Assembly (NCBI GenBank): GCA_000328365.1 | Contig: KB295566.1 | Span: 212,902 to 276,901, forward strand | From: Capitella teleta | Taxonomy: Eukaryota > Annelida > Polychaeta > Capitellidae | DNA length: 64,000 bases | Direction of reading: 5' to 3' | Shown here: piece by piece, positions 45,287 through 56,519 of the stretch | Position numbering within the stretch: position 1 is the first letter of the stretch | Layout of the letters: each line of letters begins with the position of its first letter | Translations under genes and position numbers: made by a program | The notes under the pieces: model-generated | What the model saw: only the letters and a program-made list of their open reading frames with translations | Told to the model about the DNA's origin: nothing | Database searches by the model: none

Positions 45287-46349
45287 GGTAGGATATGTGC
45301 TGCAAGAAGGAACAACGTCAGCTTCACTCATTACCGTATAGTCCTGATTGAAAGCACACTCCCTGTTTACAACTCCAACCCCACCTTTTTCAAACCAGGT
45401 ATATCGATTAAATCGCGCTCAGCCCCACATGCAGTCATGTGATTTGAGGTGTGTGGTCGAATCACGTCTCATACCAGGTAAGTTAATCTTTACTGCTAAT
45501 TGCATGTTTCTTCTGTTCTCAGGCAAAGCATAGAATGATGGCGATGCGGGAGAATAATAGAGGACAGGTGGCAGCATTATAGCATACACAAATCAATCTC
45601 TAATGAGTCTAACGTAACTTTCCCCCAAAAAACATACCCCATATATGGCATATTTATCTCTATACCCCAAAAAATCATAGCACCCTTTTCAGAGCAATGA
45701 GGGTACCCTCACCACAATGGCAGAATTTGGGGTCCGGGTTGATTCGGCAAGTGCTCCCTAGGCTGCTTACTAGGCTACTCTAGTACTCAACTCTACTAAT
45801 ACTAGTACGACCAATACCGTATACGTCTCTGGACTAGTAACTAGTGAGTCTAGTCTGTCTAGTCCGATTCTACTCTCTAGTCTTGAGGAAAGCTATCAGG
45901 TTAATCAAATGAATCTACGCTGCAATGGAAATCACCAATACTCCGAATTCAATCTAGTTGCGAGAGAAATGCACAGATCATTAACATCGGCATAACAACA
46001 ACGCCATAATGCTAGCAAACCGCAATTCACCAGAACCAGCTGCAAGGCAGATTGACAAATGGCGTCGCCCAACGTTCTCAGTAGGAGCACCCACAAAATT
46101 GACAGGGAGTGTCCATTTTGTTGAATGCGTCAGTTGCTTCGAAGTACAAAGGAAATAGTACAAATAGACTAAACAAATCGTGGTGTTCTCCAATAGTCTA
46201 ATACTTATCACAGTCCCAACTGAACATTTGAGCGAGGAGGAGCTTGACTTGACTCGTGGCTCGAGCAAGCAAGCCGTGAAAACGCATGAATGCTCGAAAA
46301 GCGCCCTGTCGTTTAACATCTATAGAGTGTGACTCGGGACCGATAATGA

Positions 46350-46458
46350 CCCGTCGCTTTGTACAGGTGGTCGCTGAATACAGGGTCACTTACATGTTAA
46401 ATGGTGGATTTTAGGGTAGTCGCTTAAGGCAGGTGGTCGCTAACACAGGTTTTACTGT
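46350..46458. mobile_element. Fragment of a DNA-transposon-type MITE end
   Basis: Ends in ACACAGGTTTTACTGTA, with an internal direct repeat of AGGTGGTCGCT about 70 bp apart. Phrases such as ACAGTAAAACCTGT...GCGACCACCT are common at MITE ends in invertebrate genomes. No left end was found. Confidence 0.35.
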
Positions 46459-46741
46459 ATCTTGAGTTATAGGGTTATATATAATAGCATATCAAAAGGT
46501 GTTTGACTCGACTGATTCTCACACAATTTAATGACAAAAACAGATAAAAAACAAGATTATTGAGTATTTTTGCCAATTTATTTGCCAATGTGTGATCGAT
46601 TGTTTGAGTCAATATTGCCTTATTCCCAGGTGTACTTTGCATAGCATTATAATTATTATGCTTATTATGCTGTGTTGTAAGTATTCTAGTCGTATTTGAA
46701 CAAATTCTTTTTTTTTAACATTCAATGTTACTGTGAGTGTG

Positions 46742-47089
46742 ACGGGGGCACCGGATAGCTCAGTGGGTTAAACCGCTGACTACAATCCAATGCCGACCGT
46801 GGGGGCCGAGGTCCCGGGTTCGAGACCTGATCAGGCCATGGGCATTATGATTGTGAATTATAATTGTAATTTGTTATAATTTTAATTCTTCGGTGACTCT
46901 GCAGTGCTGCCCAACTGCGTAACAAGGCCGGGCGCTGTGTACTACTGTCTATGGTGGTATGCAGGATAAAGAACCCTTGAGATTTATCGATAAGAGTAGG
47001 GGAAACCCCGGTCCCGGGCCTTCTGTTCTGGCGCCCGTATTATCTGATCGGATTGGGTGGAGCCGTAAAACCCCATCACTCACTCACTC
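46742..47089 (+). mobile_element. tRNA-derived SINE (family B), full length with target-site duplication
   Basis: A box GATAGCTCAGTGGGTTA near 46755 and B box GGTTCGAGACC near 46818 form a Pol III promoter derived from a tRNA. The body is about 250 bp and the tail is a short CACT repeat. The insertion is flanked by a perfect 12-bp duplication ACTGTGAGTGTG (46730-46741 and 47090-47101), which fixes its ends. Confidence 0.92.
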
Positions 47090-47308
47090 ACTGTGAGTGT
47101 GTCAATAAAAACTTTAGTACCCTAGGGTTTATGATGGGGTGCTATGACATCATAATACAGAGAGAGTGGGGTAGGAGGCTCTTGACTATTTTTCTCACTA
47201 AATCTCACTAAATAAGCATTTTGAAGCCATATGTGACTCAAAAATGATAAGATATATGTTCTGTGCCTGAATCAAGGTCTAAAAATTCATTTTTTTACTT
47301 GCATTGAC

Positions 47309-47604
47309 AATAGCTCAATCGGTTTAACTGACTGACTACAATCCTATGCCGAACGTGGGGGTCGAGGTCCCGGGTTCGAGACCCGATCAGGCCACGGGCA
47401 TTATGATTGTGAATTATGATTGCTATAATTGTAATTATTCGGTGACTCTGCAGTGCTGCCCAACTGTGTAACAAGGCCGGGCGCTGTATATTACTGTCTA
47501 TGGTGGTATACAGGATAAAGAACCCTTGAGATTTATCGATAAGAGTAGGGGGAAACCCCGGTCCCGGGCCTTCTGTTCTGGCGCCCATATCACCCGAATC
47601 ACGC
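47309..47604 (+). mobile_element. tRNA-derived SINE (family B), second copy
   Basis: Starts inside the A box (TAGCTCAATCGG) and keeps the B box and body. It ends at GGCGCCCATATC plus a few bases, without the CACT tail. Flanks ACTTGCATTGAC (47297-47308) and ACTTGCGTTGAC (47605-47616) are a target-site duplication with one mismatch. It lies about 200 bp from the first copy, in the same orientation. Confidence 0.88.
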
Positions 47605-49399
47605 ACTTGCGTTGACCTTTAATCCAATAATTTTAGTCTTGATTTTTATTATTATTGCATCTAAGTCTATTTTAAAGAGTTTGCATGAGAATAGTGTTCT
47701 TAGAATTGGTAATTATATTTTATCAACAGAAGAATGCGTCTTGGTGTGATTTTAGACAAATACATCTTGATGGAAAATCATATTACATCTACATGCAGAA
47801 CAGCTTTTTATCACTTATGTATCACATACTGTGTCAATGTCATCAAAACGTTCCTGCTCATTAAATGCTGCATCACTTCCGACCAGAAGTCTGCTCAGAA
47901 AGTCAACGTTGGGATGATCCTCCGTCAAGAATCAGGAATCAGGATGGCTCTGTTGTTCTAGGATGGCGTTCAAGTCTCTGTCGATCCGTATACAGCACTG
48001 TAAGCAGATTGGTTAGGATCAAGAATATTATGGCTTTGAAGATAGTCAAATAGAGTCATCTCTTCAGTTTTTTCCCGTGATCTTCTCTATGGATGGAAGG
48101 TTTGAAATGGGGTAAGCAGACAGACATGTGTATGAATACACAACTTCCTCTAATGGTGGAGGTAATATTAATTGTATTCAATAATGAAACACAAGAGTGT
48201 GTTCGATTATGTGCATTTTAAAACAGAAAGAATTTCAATGTTTGCTTATTAGATGTATGATTCCAATATATCCGATGATTCAAATATCAACATGATTTCT
48301 GCAAGTTTAGCAGAGATCAAGTTGAATGATAGTTCAAGACTTGGTTGTTTAGGGTCCAAAGTGGATTTCTTCGTGATTGATGTTTTACATCAACAAATAA
48401 TGAAATTAAATGAAAGATGATTTTTTTTTCAACACTTCTTCCTGAAATAAGAACAGCAGTTCATAGTTGCTGTTTTGTAGCTGTTCAGTAATCTTTACTG
48501 AAATGAGTAAAATATTAGAATCTCGTGAAATTACCATCACAAAAAGAAGGAGAGTGCCCGCGAGGTACGGCATCCCTTAGCTGATATACTACAGCGTGCC
48601 CTATGGGTCTCGCTGTACGGTAAACACATTAAACTCCAGTTTGCGAACCACAATTTCTAGAATTCCACGCTTGTAATTATATTTATGAAGGCACCAGGGT
48701 CTGCAGAGCCATACCAGGTAGACGCTGGTACTAAATTTTGTTCGAAACCAGTACTATAAACCTACTTAAACTGGATCCGCAACGAAAAAAGTGACATTAC
48801 AGGTTTCTCTCCGCTTTCCGATTGTTGTGTCACATGATCTGCTCTCTACGTGTTATAAATAAACCAGAGCACTGCGCCTGCATAGTGCGAAGTAAATATA
48901 CACGCATGCGCATACAATTTTCCCGCGCTAAGCAGTTCAACATGTGGCCAATCTTCCCTTGCAGTTGCGGACATAATTTATACAGAGTCTTCGCAAAGGA
49001 ATACGTATTAATTATTAATACGCAATATTTTGTGCTTACCAATCAGTATATGAACAATTTTATTCATTTTCATTCGAAAGTCGTGAGAGAAGTTTGAGCG
49101 GGAAAGTGAAGCATGTGCGCTTGTTTACAATGTAGTGCGCATGTGCTGAGTGACGTCACTCGCAAAATGGCATTTGTTTACTTCTTCACGAAGTGATATT
49201 TTGTTGCGGGTTTTAATTAATGTAAGTTCGACATGATGGTACTGGCTCATATTGTTTTTTCTTGGAGCATAAATATAATATCTAACGTCTGGAGGGCTTA
49301 AACACAAGGATTTGTCGGATAATATGCCTATATTTATCATGCAATCGGCTGAGTGTGGAGCCTCGCTGCCAGTATACGTAAAAAGAAGCGGTTTACCGT

Positions 49400-49427
49400 C
49401 GGGCGAGGTATGTACAGACCTCGCCCG
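49400..49427. repeat. 10-bp perfect hairpin near an SR-gene promoter
   Basis: CGGGCGAGGT and ACCTCGCCCG flank an 8-nt loop, about 150 bp before the likely first exon of the SRSF7-like gene. Function unknown. Confidence 0.6.
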
Positions 49428-50535
49428 AGAATCTGTGCTAGTTATCCCTATTCGGGAAAACGACTAAAAACAAGACAACATTATTATTATTTAGTGTTAA
49501 TGCGACCTCCCCACTTTCCCCTTGGCTTTGTTTCGTGTGGGTCGCTTCCGGTTCTCCTCTCGTCATCGGCCATTTTGAGCGGGTAAGCGGCGCGTCTTTT
49601 CTTTCAACTAAAATCGGAATATCCTTCAAATAATATCGGTCTCGTGTATGATATACATCGCGAATTTATAGCAAAAAGTGCTTAGAAACCATTTATTGCA
49701 TCATTAATACCTGCACTGTGTTAGTTTTGCTTACAATAATTCGAATGTTTCCGACTTCCCGGTGTGTGAAACGTCGAACGCACGCGTTCTTTCGACGCTT
49801 CTGTTTTGTGACTAGTAAATACAACGGTTCACAGTCGATTTTTGAATATTGATTACACGTCGATTATAGCGTAGTAATATTCTCTGTAGGGTAATAATCC
49901 CAGAACTATTTTACGGATTTCTGTTTCAGTTTTTAGCGAATTTATTGATCTCGTAACGGAAACCGGAAGTAATGTTTGCGAGTTTACCTTGTTATTGAAG
50001 ACTAAATGAGCCGCAATGTTAGACACGTGCGATCCGCTCACCTGGTTTAGAAGTAAAAATTTTTAGGTGGACTCTTTATTTTTATGTTGGTTGATTGAGG
50101 TTAGCATGCTTACTATGGCCAGCATGTCTGAATGAATTTCTGATGTATATTCGTCATATTGCATTCCTTTTTATTCCTGTTTAGTACGACCCAGAACCCC
50201 CAGAGAAACCAGGGAGAGAGGAAAGATAGTGAGTGCTGAAACAACTAGGGCACTAGATTTCCTGATTCTGATCTCGTCCACTCAACAATTGTTAAAGATG
50301 TCGCAACAACGCGTAAGCTATTATATGAAAATGTGAACCTGGCACATCTCCAATCGGATAAAAAAACATGCTTTTTTGCTTGATTCCTATGATCAATTGA
50401 ACCTCTGAAATGGTTTGGTGCAAAATGGGAGGATTAATATTGCTTTGACAGTGGTTACAACTTTCAATTTTACCTACTGTTCTTAGCATTATTACACTAT
50501 TGTATTTCTTGCAGGAACGACACGATTCCAACAGC

Positions 50536-52120
50536 ATGTCACGATATGGAGGCGGAGGAGGAGGTGGGCGTGGCCAGGATTCAGACACGAAGGTCTACGT
50601 CGGAGACCTTCCCCGCGATGCTCAGGAGAAGGAGTTGGAGCGAGCGTTCAGTTATTACGGACCCCTGAAGAGCGTCTGGGTTGCCCGCAATCCCCCCGGT
50701 TTTGCTTTTGTTGAGTTTGAAGACCCTCGGGACGCCGATGACAGTGTTCGCGGTCTGGATGGCAGGTGGGTGTCTTGCGTCGTGATTGTCTCAGTCATAT
50801 AAATTCCCCTTGCAGCTCCCTGTGTGGAACGAGAGTGCGTGTGGAGTTGTCCACCGGGAAGGTCCGCCCCAAACCCTGGATGCGTCGTGGTCCTCCTGGC
50901 AGAGATGGAGGGCGAGATGGAGACAGAGGAAGGGATGGCGGAAGGGACGGCGGAAGGGGGGGAGGCGACAGAGACAGGTCTCGGCGACCTTTTGACCCCG
51001 CAGACCGCTGCTTTGAGTGCGGAGGTCGCGGTCACTATGCTTACGATTGCTCTCGCTACAAGGGCGGAAGTGGAGGCGGAAGCAAGAGACGCAGGTCCGT
51101 TTCTTTGTTTATGCTCTTGTCTGACTGATGCAAGTAGTTAATCGTGATTGAATTTCGTAACGATTTAATGTTTTAGTTTTTTTTGTTCGCAAACCTCTCT
51201 GACATGTCTAAAGCTGCTATTCACTGCATTTTTGCAGAATGCATTCTTCATCTTGATAATCTACCAACCCTTGAAAGAGAGTCGGCTGATCTATCGATAC
51301 CATCTCTTCCTACTGTACTACAATTCAGCAGCTTTACAGTAGAGTCATCGTTATACGACGATGACAGCCCCTGACCCTCCTCCTCCTCCTCTCTTCGCCT
51401 GCGTCTCGCTGAGTGCCTCCTGGGGCCCTCATTGAACGCAGCCTGCGCAGTTTTCTGAGCGATGCATATTCGGGATGAAGGGCGGTGGCTGTTGCTACAA
51501 CAGCTCAGCTGATCTGCAAAATTTAAAAACCTAAAACAACTTGATCTCTCACAGCACTCTTCTCAATGTAGACGACAGAGTGTAAGTTGGCCAGTGTAGT
51601 GTCAGCTATTGCTTACGTACTCAGCCCTTTTATATCTATTAAGTGGCGTAATATATTCCCTAGCTGTCTTTGCATGGATTAGGATGGGCAGCGGCATTTC
51701 TTGCTTTCCGCTCTTACCCTCTGGTGCTGACGCTGTGTGTTTTGCAGGTCCTACTCGAGATCACGGTCCCGGTCCCACGGTCGCAAACGCAGCTACACGC
51801 GCAGCCGAAGTCTGAGCCCTCGCAGGAGGGACAGGAGCAGATCGAGGTCACTCCCATACGACAAGGAGACCAAGTACGTCCTCGCTCATTGCTTCCGTCT
51901 TCAGAACATAAATTGTTTCTGTTTTTTTATCGCAGAGACAACCGTGGACATTCTCGCTCGTACTCGCGATCAAAATCTCCGCAGGAGCGAAGGAAGGACG
52001 ATTACACCCCACACTCTCGATCCAGATCTCCTATGCCAAGGTATGTACGCTGCGTTTAAATGTGCTTCATGACGTTCGTTCTTTTTCAGGGACAGCCCCG
52101 GCAGAAACGGAGCAGATTAA
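50536..52120 (+). CDS. SRSF7-like: SR splicing factor SRSF7-like (RRM, CCHC knuckle, RS)
   Basis: Five coding exons: 50536-50765, 50816-51094, 51748-51873, 51936-52040, 52090-52120 (771 nt, 256 aa), all introns phase 2. The first coding exon begins in the 5' UTR at 50514 after a TTGCAG acceptor. The start MSRYGG matches vertebrate SRSF7. The RRM spans about 17-90 (RNP2 VYVGDL, RNP1 GFAFVEFE) with the hallmark [11 protein letters not shown] Gly/Arg/Asp-rich linker leads to a zinc knuckle at C142, C145, H150, C155 ([14 protein letters not shown]), then RS repeats ([19 protein letters not shown]). Family members bind exonic enhancers, regulate alternative splicing and can act in mRNA export. The phrase [12 protein letters not shown] is shared with the gene at 53.8-54.9 kb, showing close paralogy. 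Intron 2 is about ten times longer than its neighbours and holds a candidate poison exon. Confidence 0.95.
51238..51581 (+). other. Candidate poison cassette exon in the SRSF7-like gene
   Basis: Acceptor CATTTTTGCAG ends at 51237, and a strong donor GTAAGT starts at 51582. Joined to the preceding phase-2 exon, the frame reaches TGA after six codons. A shorter form from a second acceptor (exon 51555-51581, 27 nt) would instead be in frame. Vertebrate SRSF7 has a stop-containing exon in the matching intron that drives autoregulation by nonsense-mediated decay. No transcript evidence. Confidence 0.4.
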
Positions 52121-52334
52121 GCATTTTTCCTTTCTTTTTTTAATCGTCCACAATAGCATTCATTTTTGGTATTACTATGTTTTTGAATTCTTCTTTTGTA
52201 TATCAGTCACGTGTGATGACTCTGTTTGGTTAGACAGGATAGGGTTTGAGCGACTTGCCGCACTTTCTTGACTTTGAAATTTCCATTCCATTCTGTTTGT
52301 ATTGAGGCATCTCTTATGTTCTTCTCCTCTAAGC

Positions 52335-52340
52335 AATAAA
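52335..52340 (+). terminator. Candidate poly(A) signal of the SRSF7-like gene
   Basis: AATAAA about 215 bp after the stop at 52120. Confidence 0.45.
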
Positions 52341-53447
52341 TTTGCTCTTTTAGTCTCAATCTGTGTTTTATCATTTTTGATGCATTCCATTAATGAGAGA
52401 TGATCAATCATTCTGTGATTGAGGATCTGCTTCACAGCCATATTTATCTGTTTCATTCTCTTTCTAAGAGGTTTACTTTGGCAAAGTGCTGAGGCAAGAA
52501 TTTGTTCTACTGTAGCTCACTTGTAGAAGTGGCAATATATTATTATTCACCGTGTTTCATTTTGGGTAATACTTTGCCAACAAATATCTGGATTCCACAG
52601 GCAATAGAACATATCGTAGGGTTTCACCCCTTTGATGCCAATGGTTACATCAGGTCGATATAATTATCTATTATTTACTTATGGTCACTTAGTGTTGGGC
52701 ATTATCGTTTCAACCTTTGAATTATATAAAGCATTAACTAGAATGACTGACATGTTAAAGAATGTTGAGTTTCAATTGAGCTGTTCTGATCTTGATACCA
52801 AGACATCCAATGTTCCCCTTAAATCTGGCATCAATTCTGACTGATCACATGACCCCAATAAGCCACACAGTAGTTCTATGGCTTCACATTATATAAGCGT
52901 GATGTTCTGAAGGTATTTTTCCAGTGGCACTTGCTTTTGTGCTAAGAGGGTTCGAGTATGAAGCTAAGTTTTGAGCACGGATATAATATTCGCCGTTGCT
53001 CTAATTCTTCTTCGCCTTGTGACTTAAGTAGAGTAAAGCTCAGCTCATTCACAGTGATGTGCGCTTGATCATTGCGTTTTGTCTCCACAATTTGTCAGTT
53101 TAAATCTTCCTGCTGATTGACTCGCATTGACTACTGGAGAACATGAAATTTCCGTGGACTGCAATTATCTTGGTTTTAGATCTCAAGACTTTTATTCGCG
53201 GTCAAAGGAAGGCAAAGGTAACAGCCATCTGTAACATGCTTCGTTGAGCAGTAGGCCTAATTATCTCTCAATCCTACTTGCACGCTTCGCTGGCATGTAT
53301 TATAATTAATTTTTCTGATTCTTGCGATGTGCTATTAAGTCAAGCTTTTCGAGGCATGAACCGCAAAATATTTACCTATTCTACTGCAATATTCCACCTT
53401 CGTATGGAGTTATCAACCCAAAAAGTATCCACTTCAAAACACCAATG

Positions 53448-53453
53448 TTTATT
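53448..53453 (-). terminator. Candidate poly(A) signal of the SRSF3-like gene
   Basis: AATAAA on the minus strand, about 335 bp beyond the stop, downstream of the possible 3' UTR intron. Confidence 0.35.
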
Positions 53454-53654
53454 CCATTAATAACTGATATGCTATTACAAAAGAAAAGATACAACATTCA
53501 AGAATAAAATGCCACAATTATCGGAATATTCAGACAACACTCAATATTTCTGATGACCAAAATCGAGATGCCAAAAACACAGGACAAATATAAAGCGGAG
53601 TATATCTTGAGAAGGACATTTCTTCACGTCCGATTGTTCGCACGACCCTGAGAG

Positions 53655-53786
53655 AGAAAAAAAAAAAAAAAAATGAGAAGTTGAGAAAATAAGAGAAAAG
53701 TTGAGAAAAAAGAAGAAGATGAAAGTCGAGAAAAAAGAGAGAAGTTGAGAAAAAAAAAGAAGAAAAGTTGAGAAAAAAAGCAAGAA
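53655..53786 (-). repeat. Polypyrimidine tandem tract just after the SRSF3-like stop codon
   Basis: On the minus strand, units like TTTTTTCTCAACTTTTC recur for about 130 bp and end in a long T run followed by CTCTCTCAGGG. A GT donor (TAAG/GTTCTT) follows the stop codon immediately. The whole tract therefore looks like a 3' UTR intron with an extreme pyrimidine tract. Confidence 0.5.
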
Positions 53787-53788
53787 CC

Positions 53789-54937
53789 TTATCTGCTTCT
53801 GCTCCTGCTTCGACTTCGGCTGTAACTTCTTTTCTTGTCTCTGCGCTCGTACGATCTAGAACGTGATCTCGAGTACGACCTGTGAGAAAAAGAAAACACC
53901 ACCCCACCTAAGTGATTAGATGAGAAAAGGAAAAAGAGAAATACTAAAGGACCGTTTTTTTCTCTTTTTTTTTTTTTTGAATAGGATATAATTCCTGTGA
54001 TCACTTACTGTTGCCTTTGAGACATTTATGGAGAGAAGTGGAATCGCCTGATGCAGTTGAAGGTGCATTTAACGATGATATAATTGAGTGAGGAGAAGGA
54101 GCTATGAACAGCAGCCCTTTTCGTTGACTGCACAGAGGGTGGTAACAACTGCCGGCTGCAGCTGCCGCAGCTGGGTAAAGGGGCAACATTACGCGGCTGA
54201 GGCGGATGTTGGATTGGGGTGGAGGCTGCAGAAGAGGTGTGAAGTAGGAAGAGGAGTAGAGGAGGCAGACAGCCACGTAAGGGCTCTGGAATGGCAGCCG
54301 ACAACACACATTAGATGAGCAGCTCACTTGGTAACTACACATCATAAGAGAGTAACAGTACATCGAAATCAAACTGCTTCAGCAATAACCAGCACACACG
54401 CAAGCCTCGCTTAGCCACCCCCTCCCCCCTACCGACTAAAGGCACGAGACAAAAAAACAAAACCACCCGAGACACGAGATTCAACCGAGAAGAAAGACAA
54501 ACTCACCTCCTCCTTCTGGCCCCTCCCCCTCCATACGAGGGCCGATCGTCATGGCGACCGTATGAACCTCCGCCTCCTCGCCCTGGTGGGCCCCCACGAC
54601 GCATCCACGGCTTAGGGCGCACCTTACCCGTGGAGTGCTCAACTCTGGCTCTCACGCCACAGATCGTGCTGACAAAGAGAGACGACGGTAAGAGCCACAT
54701 GGCGCTGAAAAGGACGCGCACTAACCTGCCATCAAGACTGCGAACTGCGTCATCCGCATCACGGGGATCTTCATATTCAATGAAAGCAAAACCAGGGGGA
54801 TTCCTGGCGACCCATACGTTCTTCAAGGGGCCGTAGTAACTGAAGGCTCGCTCAAGCTCACGCTCGGAGGCGTCCCGAGGCAAATCGCCAACGTAGATTT
54901 TACAATCGACCATGGGTTTCTCACCACGTCCAGACAT
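53789..54937 (-). CDS. SRSF3-like: SR splicing factor SRSF3-like (RRM, RS)
   Basis: Three coding exons on the minus strand: 54726-54937, 54507-54668, 53789-53879 (465 nt, 154 aa; human SRSF3 has 164), all introns phase 2. A 5' UTR acceptor (CATTCCAG) lies 9 nt before the ATG. The RRM (about 12-85) has RNP2 IYVGDL 14-19 and RNP1 GFAFIEYE 49-56 with [20 protein letters not shown] between. The linker is Gly-rich with [12 protein letters not shown] and has no zinc knuckle. The C-terminus is RS ([20 protein letters not shown]). Role: pre-mRNA splicing and mRNA export, by family. It is the closest relative of the SRSF7-like gene in this window. The 627-bp intron before the RS exon has a candidate poison exon. 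CAAAGATGGCCGCCGC near 55270 on this strand is a YY1-type promoter motif that could mark its first exon. Confidence 0.94.
54009..54225 (-). other. Candidate poison cassette exon in the SRSF3-like gene
   Basis: On the minus strand a strong pyrimidine tract ending CTTCTGCAG precedes 54225, and a GTAAGT donor follows 54009. Joined to the upstream phase-2 exon, the frame hits TAA after about a dozen codons. Position and effect match exon 4 of vertebrate SRSF3, which is included when the protein is abundant and sends the mRNA to decay. No transcript evidence. Confidence 0.45.
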
Positions 54938-55284
54938 AATTTAATTCTGGAATGAAAAGTAAAGATAAGTTCCATGTCAGTGACTCATGATTCATGATAG
55001 TTGAAGAATTAATCTGAGCGAGAGACCACAGTCACAGTGTTCTAAGTGGATGGACTCTCACTCACTGATGAGATTCGAGGGAGTCTGATCGTAGTTCATG
55101 AATAAACTAAATTTCGAACTGTTTAAAGGAGAGAAACTCACAATTCTTAACAGAAAAAGAGACCAGAATAATAACAGGTGTTGATTGTATAATATGGCTA
55201 AGACACAGGCCTGACTAGGCAGAAATACAAGCTAAAACTATATCTTATGAATACAGAAAATTTAATGAGCGGCGGCCATCTTTG

Positions 55285-55334
55285 NNNNNNNNNNNNNNNN
55301 NNNNNNNNNNNNNNNNNNNNNNNNNNNNNNNNNN
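55285..55334. other. Assembly gap (50 N)
   Basis: A run of exactly 50 N, probably a placeholder of unknown true length, next to the likely promoter of the SRSF3-like gene. Confidence 0.95.
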
Positions 55335-55536
55335 CAAACCCCGCCCAAAACTTGAGTAGGCTGAAAATATAAGTAGATAATTATTAATTCACAACGACAT
55401 TAATGAGCAGGATTGTAAGAGGAATTTACGAAAAGCAATATCCGAAAGCTGCCTGTGCCAGCTGTTGAGCAGCGAAATAAACATAGGGGCCTAATGTGAA
55501 ATTGACATCTTTAGCGTGCGTTGGCTAAAAAAATAA

Positions 55537-55809
55537 AACCATTCTGTTAGTGACCTTCTAGAAAAGGTCAGCTTAAAGCGTGGAATCCTGCTACAGCGAC
55601 TGCCTCGTGAAATTCGTCCTGCTCAAACGACCGCCAGCGAAATGTTAATGCACGACGTTGTCAAAGAAGCCGACCAGCTACTCCTGGCAAGGAAGGCGAC
55701 CTTGCACAACAATTTCTCCGTGAATGAAGAACAGACAGGGCAACAAAGATCCAAGAAAATAGTTCAGCGCTCCACTCTCTCCACTCGTTCAAAAAGAAAA
55801 GAAAAATAA
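55537..55809 (+). other. Unassigned open frame with coding-like composition
   Basis: About 90 codons open to TAA with balanced amino acid use: DLLEKVSLKRGILLQRL, then EMLMHDVVKEADQLLLARK, ending SKRKEK. A possible acceptor (CTGTTAG) precedes 55551. It has no good start, so it may be the last exon of an unseen gene or a decayed fragment. Family not recognised. Confidence 0.25.
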
Positions 55810-56511
55810 GAAGAAGAGATTTATGCTATATTTCTGGAAATATTTGCGATTTAATTACTCGGTAAAAGGCAAAGAAAAATACACAATAAGATGCTACTAA
55901 AAATCCCAATTTTAAGGTAATTTTTCTCGATGAAGCCGCACTTTCACAGTAAGACCCTCATGCAGGGAAAAAAGTAAAAAGAAAATATCTATCTTGCAAA
56001 TAGTTAAATAATAGAAGAAAGATAAAGAAATAATAAGATTCAATAAAAAATAAAAAATATAAATAACACATAAATATGCTGTATGCAGGGAATCGTGTCC
56101 CATTGAAGAGATCGTGCTGGGATGGGGCGATGGACGGCTGATGACATGAACATCTGGGCTGCTATCAGAAATTGAAAAGCTGAGGAAATGAGTGCCGCCG
56201 AATGCAAAGAAATCGAAGATTATGGTTCTTCACAGAACACAGGACTTCAGATATGTGCCATCGTGAATGGACAAGACCATGGAGCGATATGGACCCTATA
56301 ATATTGTATTGTGTATTCGACCCATAATCCAATAAGCTTTGATACGAATCTCCCCGAATCAAACACTTTGCCCTAATCAAGGGTTATTGCGTGCATGACT
56401 CAGCGGGCACAAACGACTTCCCACACGATAAAGTCACTTATTGAAATTGTCCGATGCAGCAAACCTTGGATTAACGTCGTTCGTATATTAACAAAGGCCC
56501 ACCCTGTGATG

Positions 56512-56519
56512 TATATAAA
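56512..56519 (+). promoter_or_regulatory. TATA box of the peptide gene
   Basis: TATATAAA 50 bp before the ATG. A start site about 30 bp downstream would give a 5' UTR of about 25-30 nt. Confidence 0.65.

Larger units (their letters stand above)
45287..50535. other. Region between two divergent SR genes
   Basis: Should contain the noncoding first exons and promoters of the SR genes on either side. A likely 5' UTR exon of the right-hand gene ends near 49580, where GGCCATTTTG (a YY1-type core on the other strand) is followed by GTAAGC. Two SINEs (46742-47089, 47309-47604), a MITE-end fragment (46350-46458) and a 10-bp hairpin (49400-49427) are present. From 47617 to 49350 I see nothing that can be supported. 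Confidence 0.5.
52121..53788. other. Intergenic region between convergent SR genes
   Basis: 3' UTRs of the SRSF7-like (+) and SRSF3-like (-) genes. No further coding region was recognised in 52350-53440. Confidence 0.5.

Noticed and set aside
46742-46830. Possible tRNA gene
   Set aside because: A and B boxes are present, but there is no cloverleaf, and the unit repeats as part of a SINE with target-site duplications.
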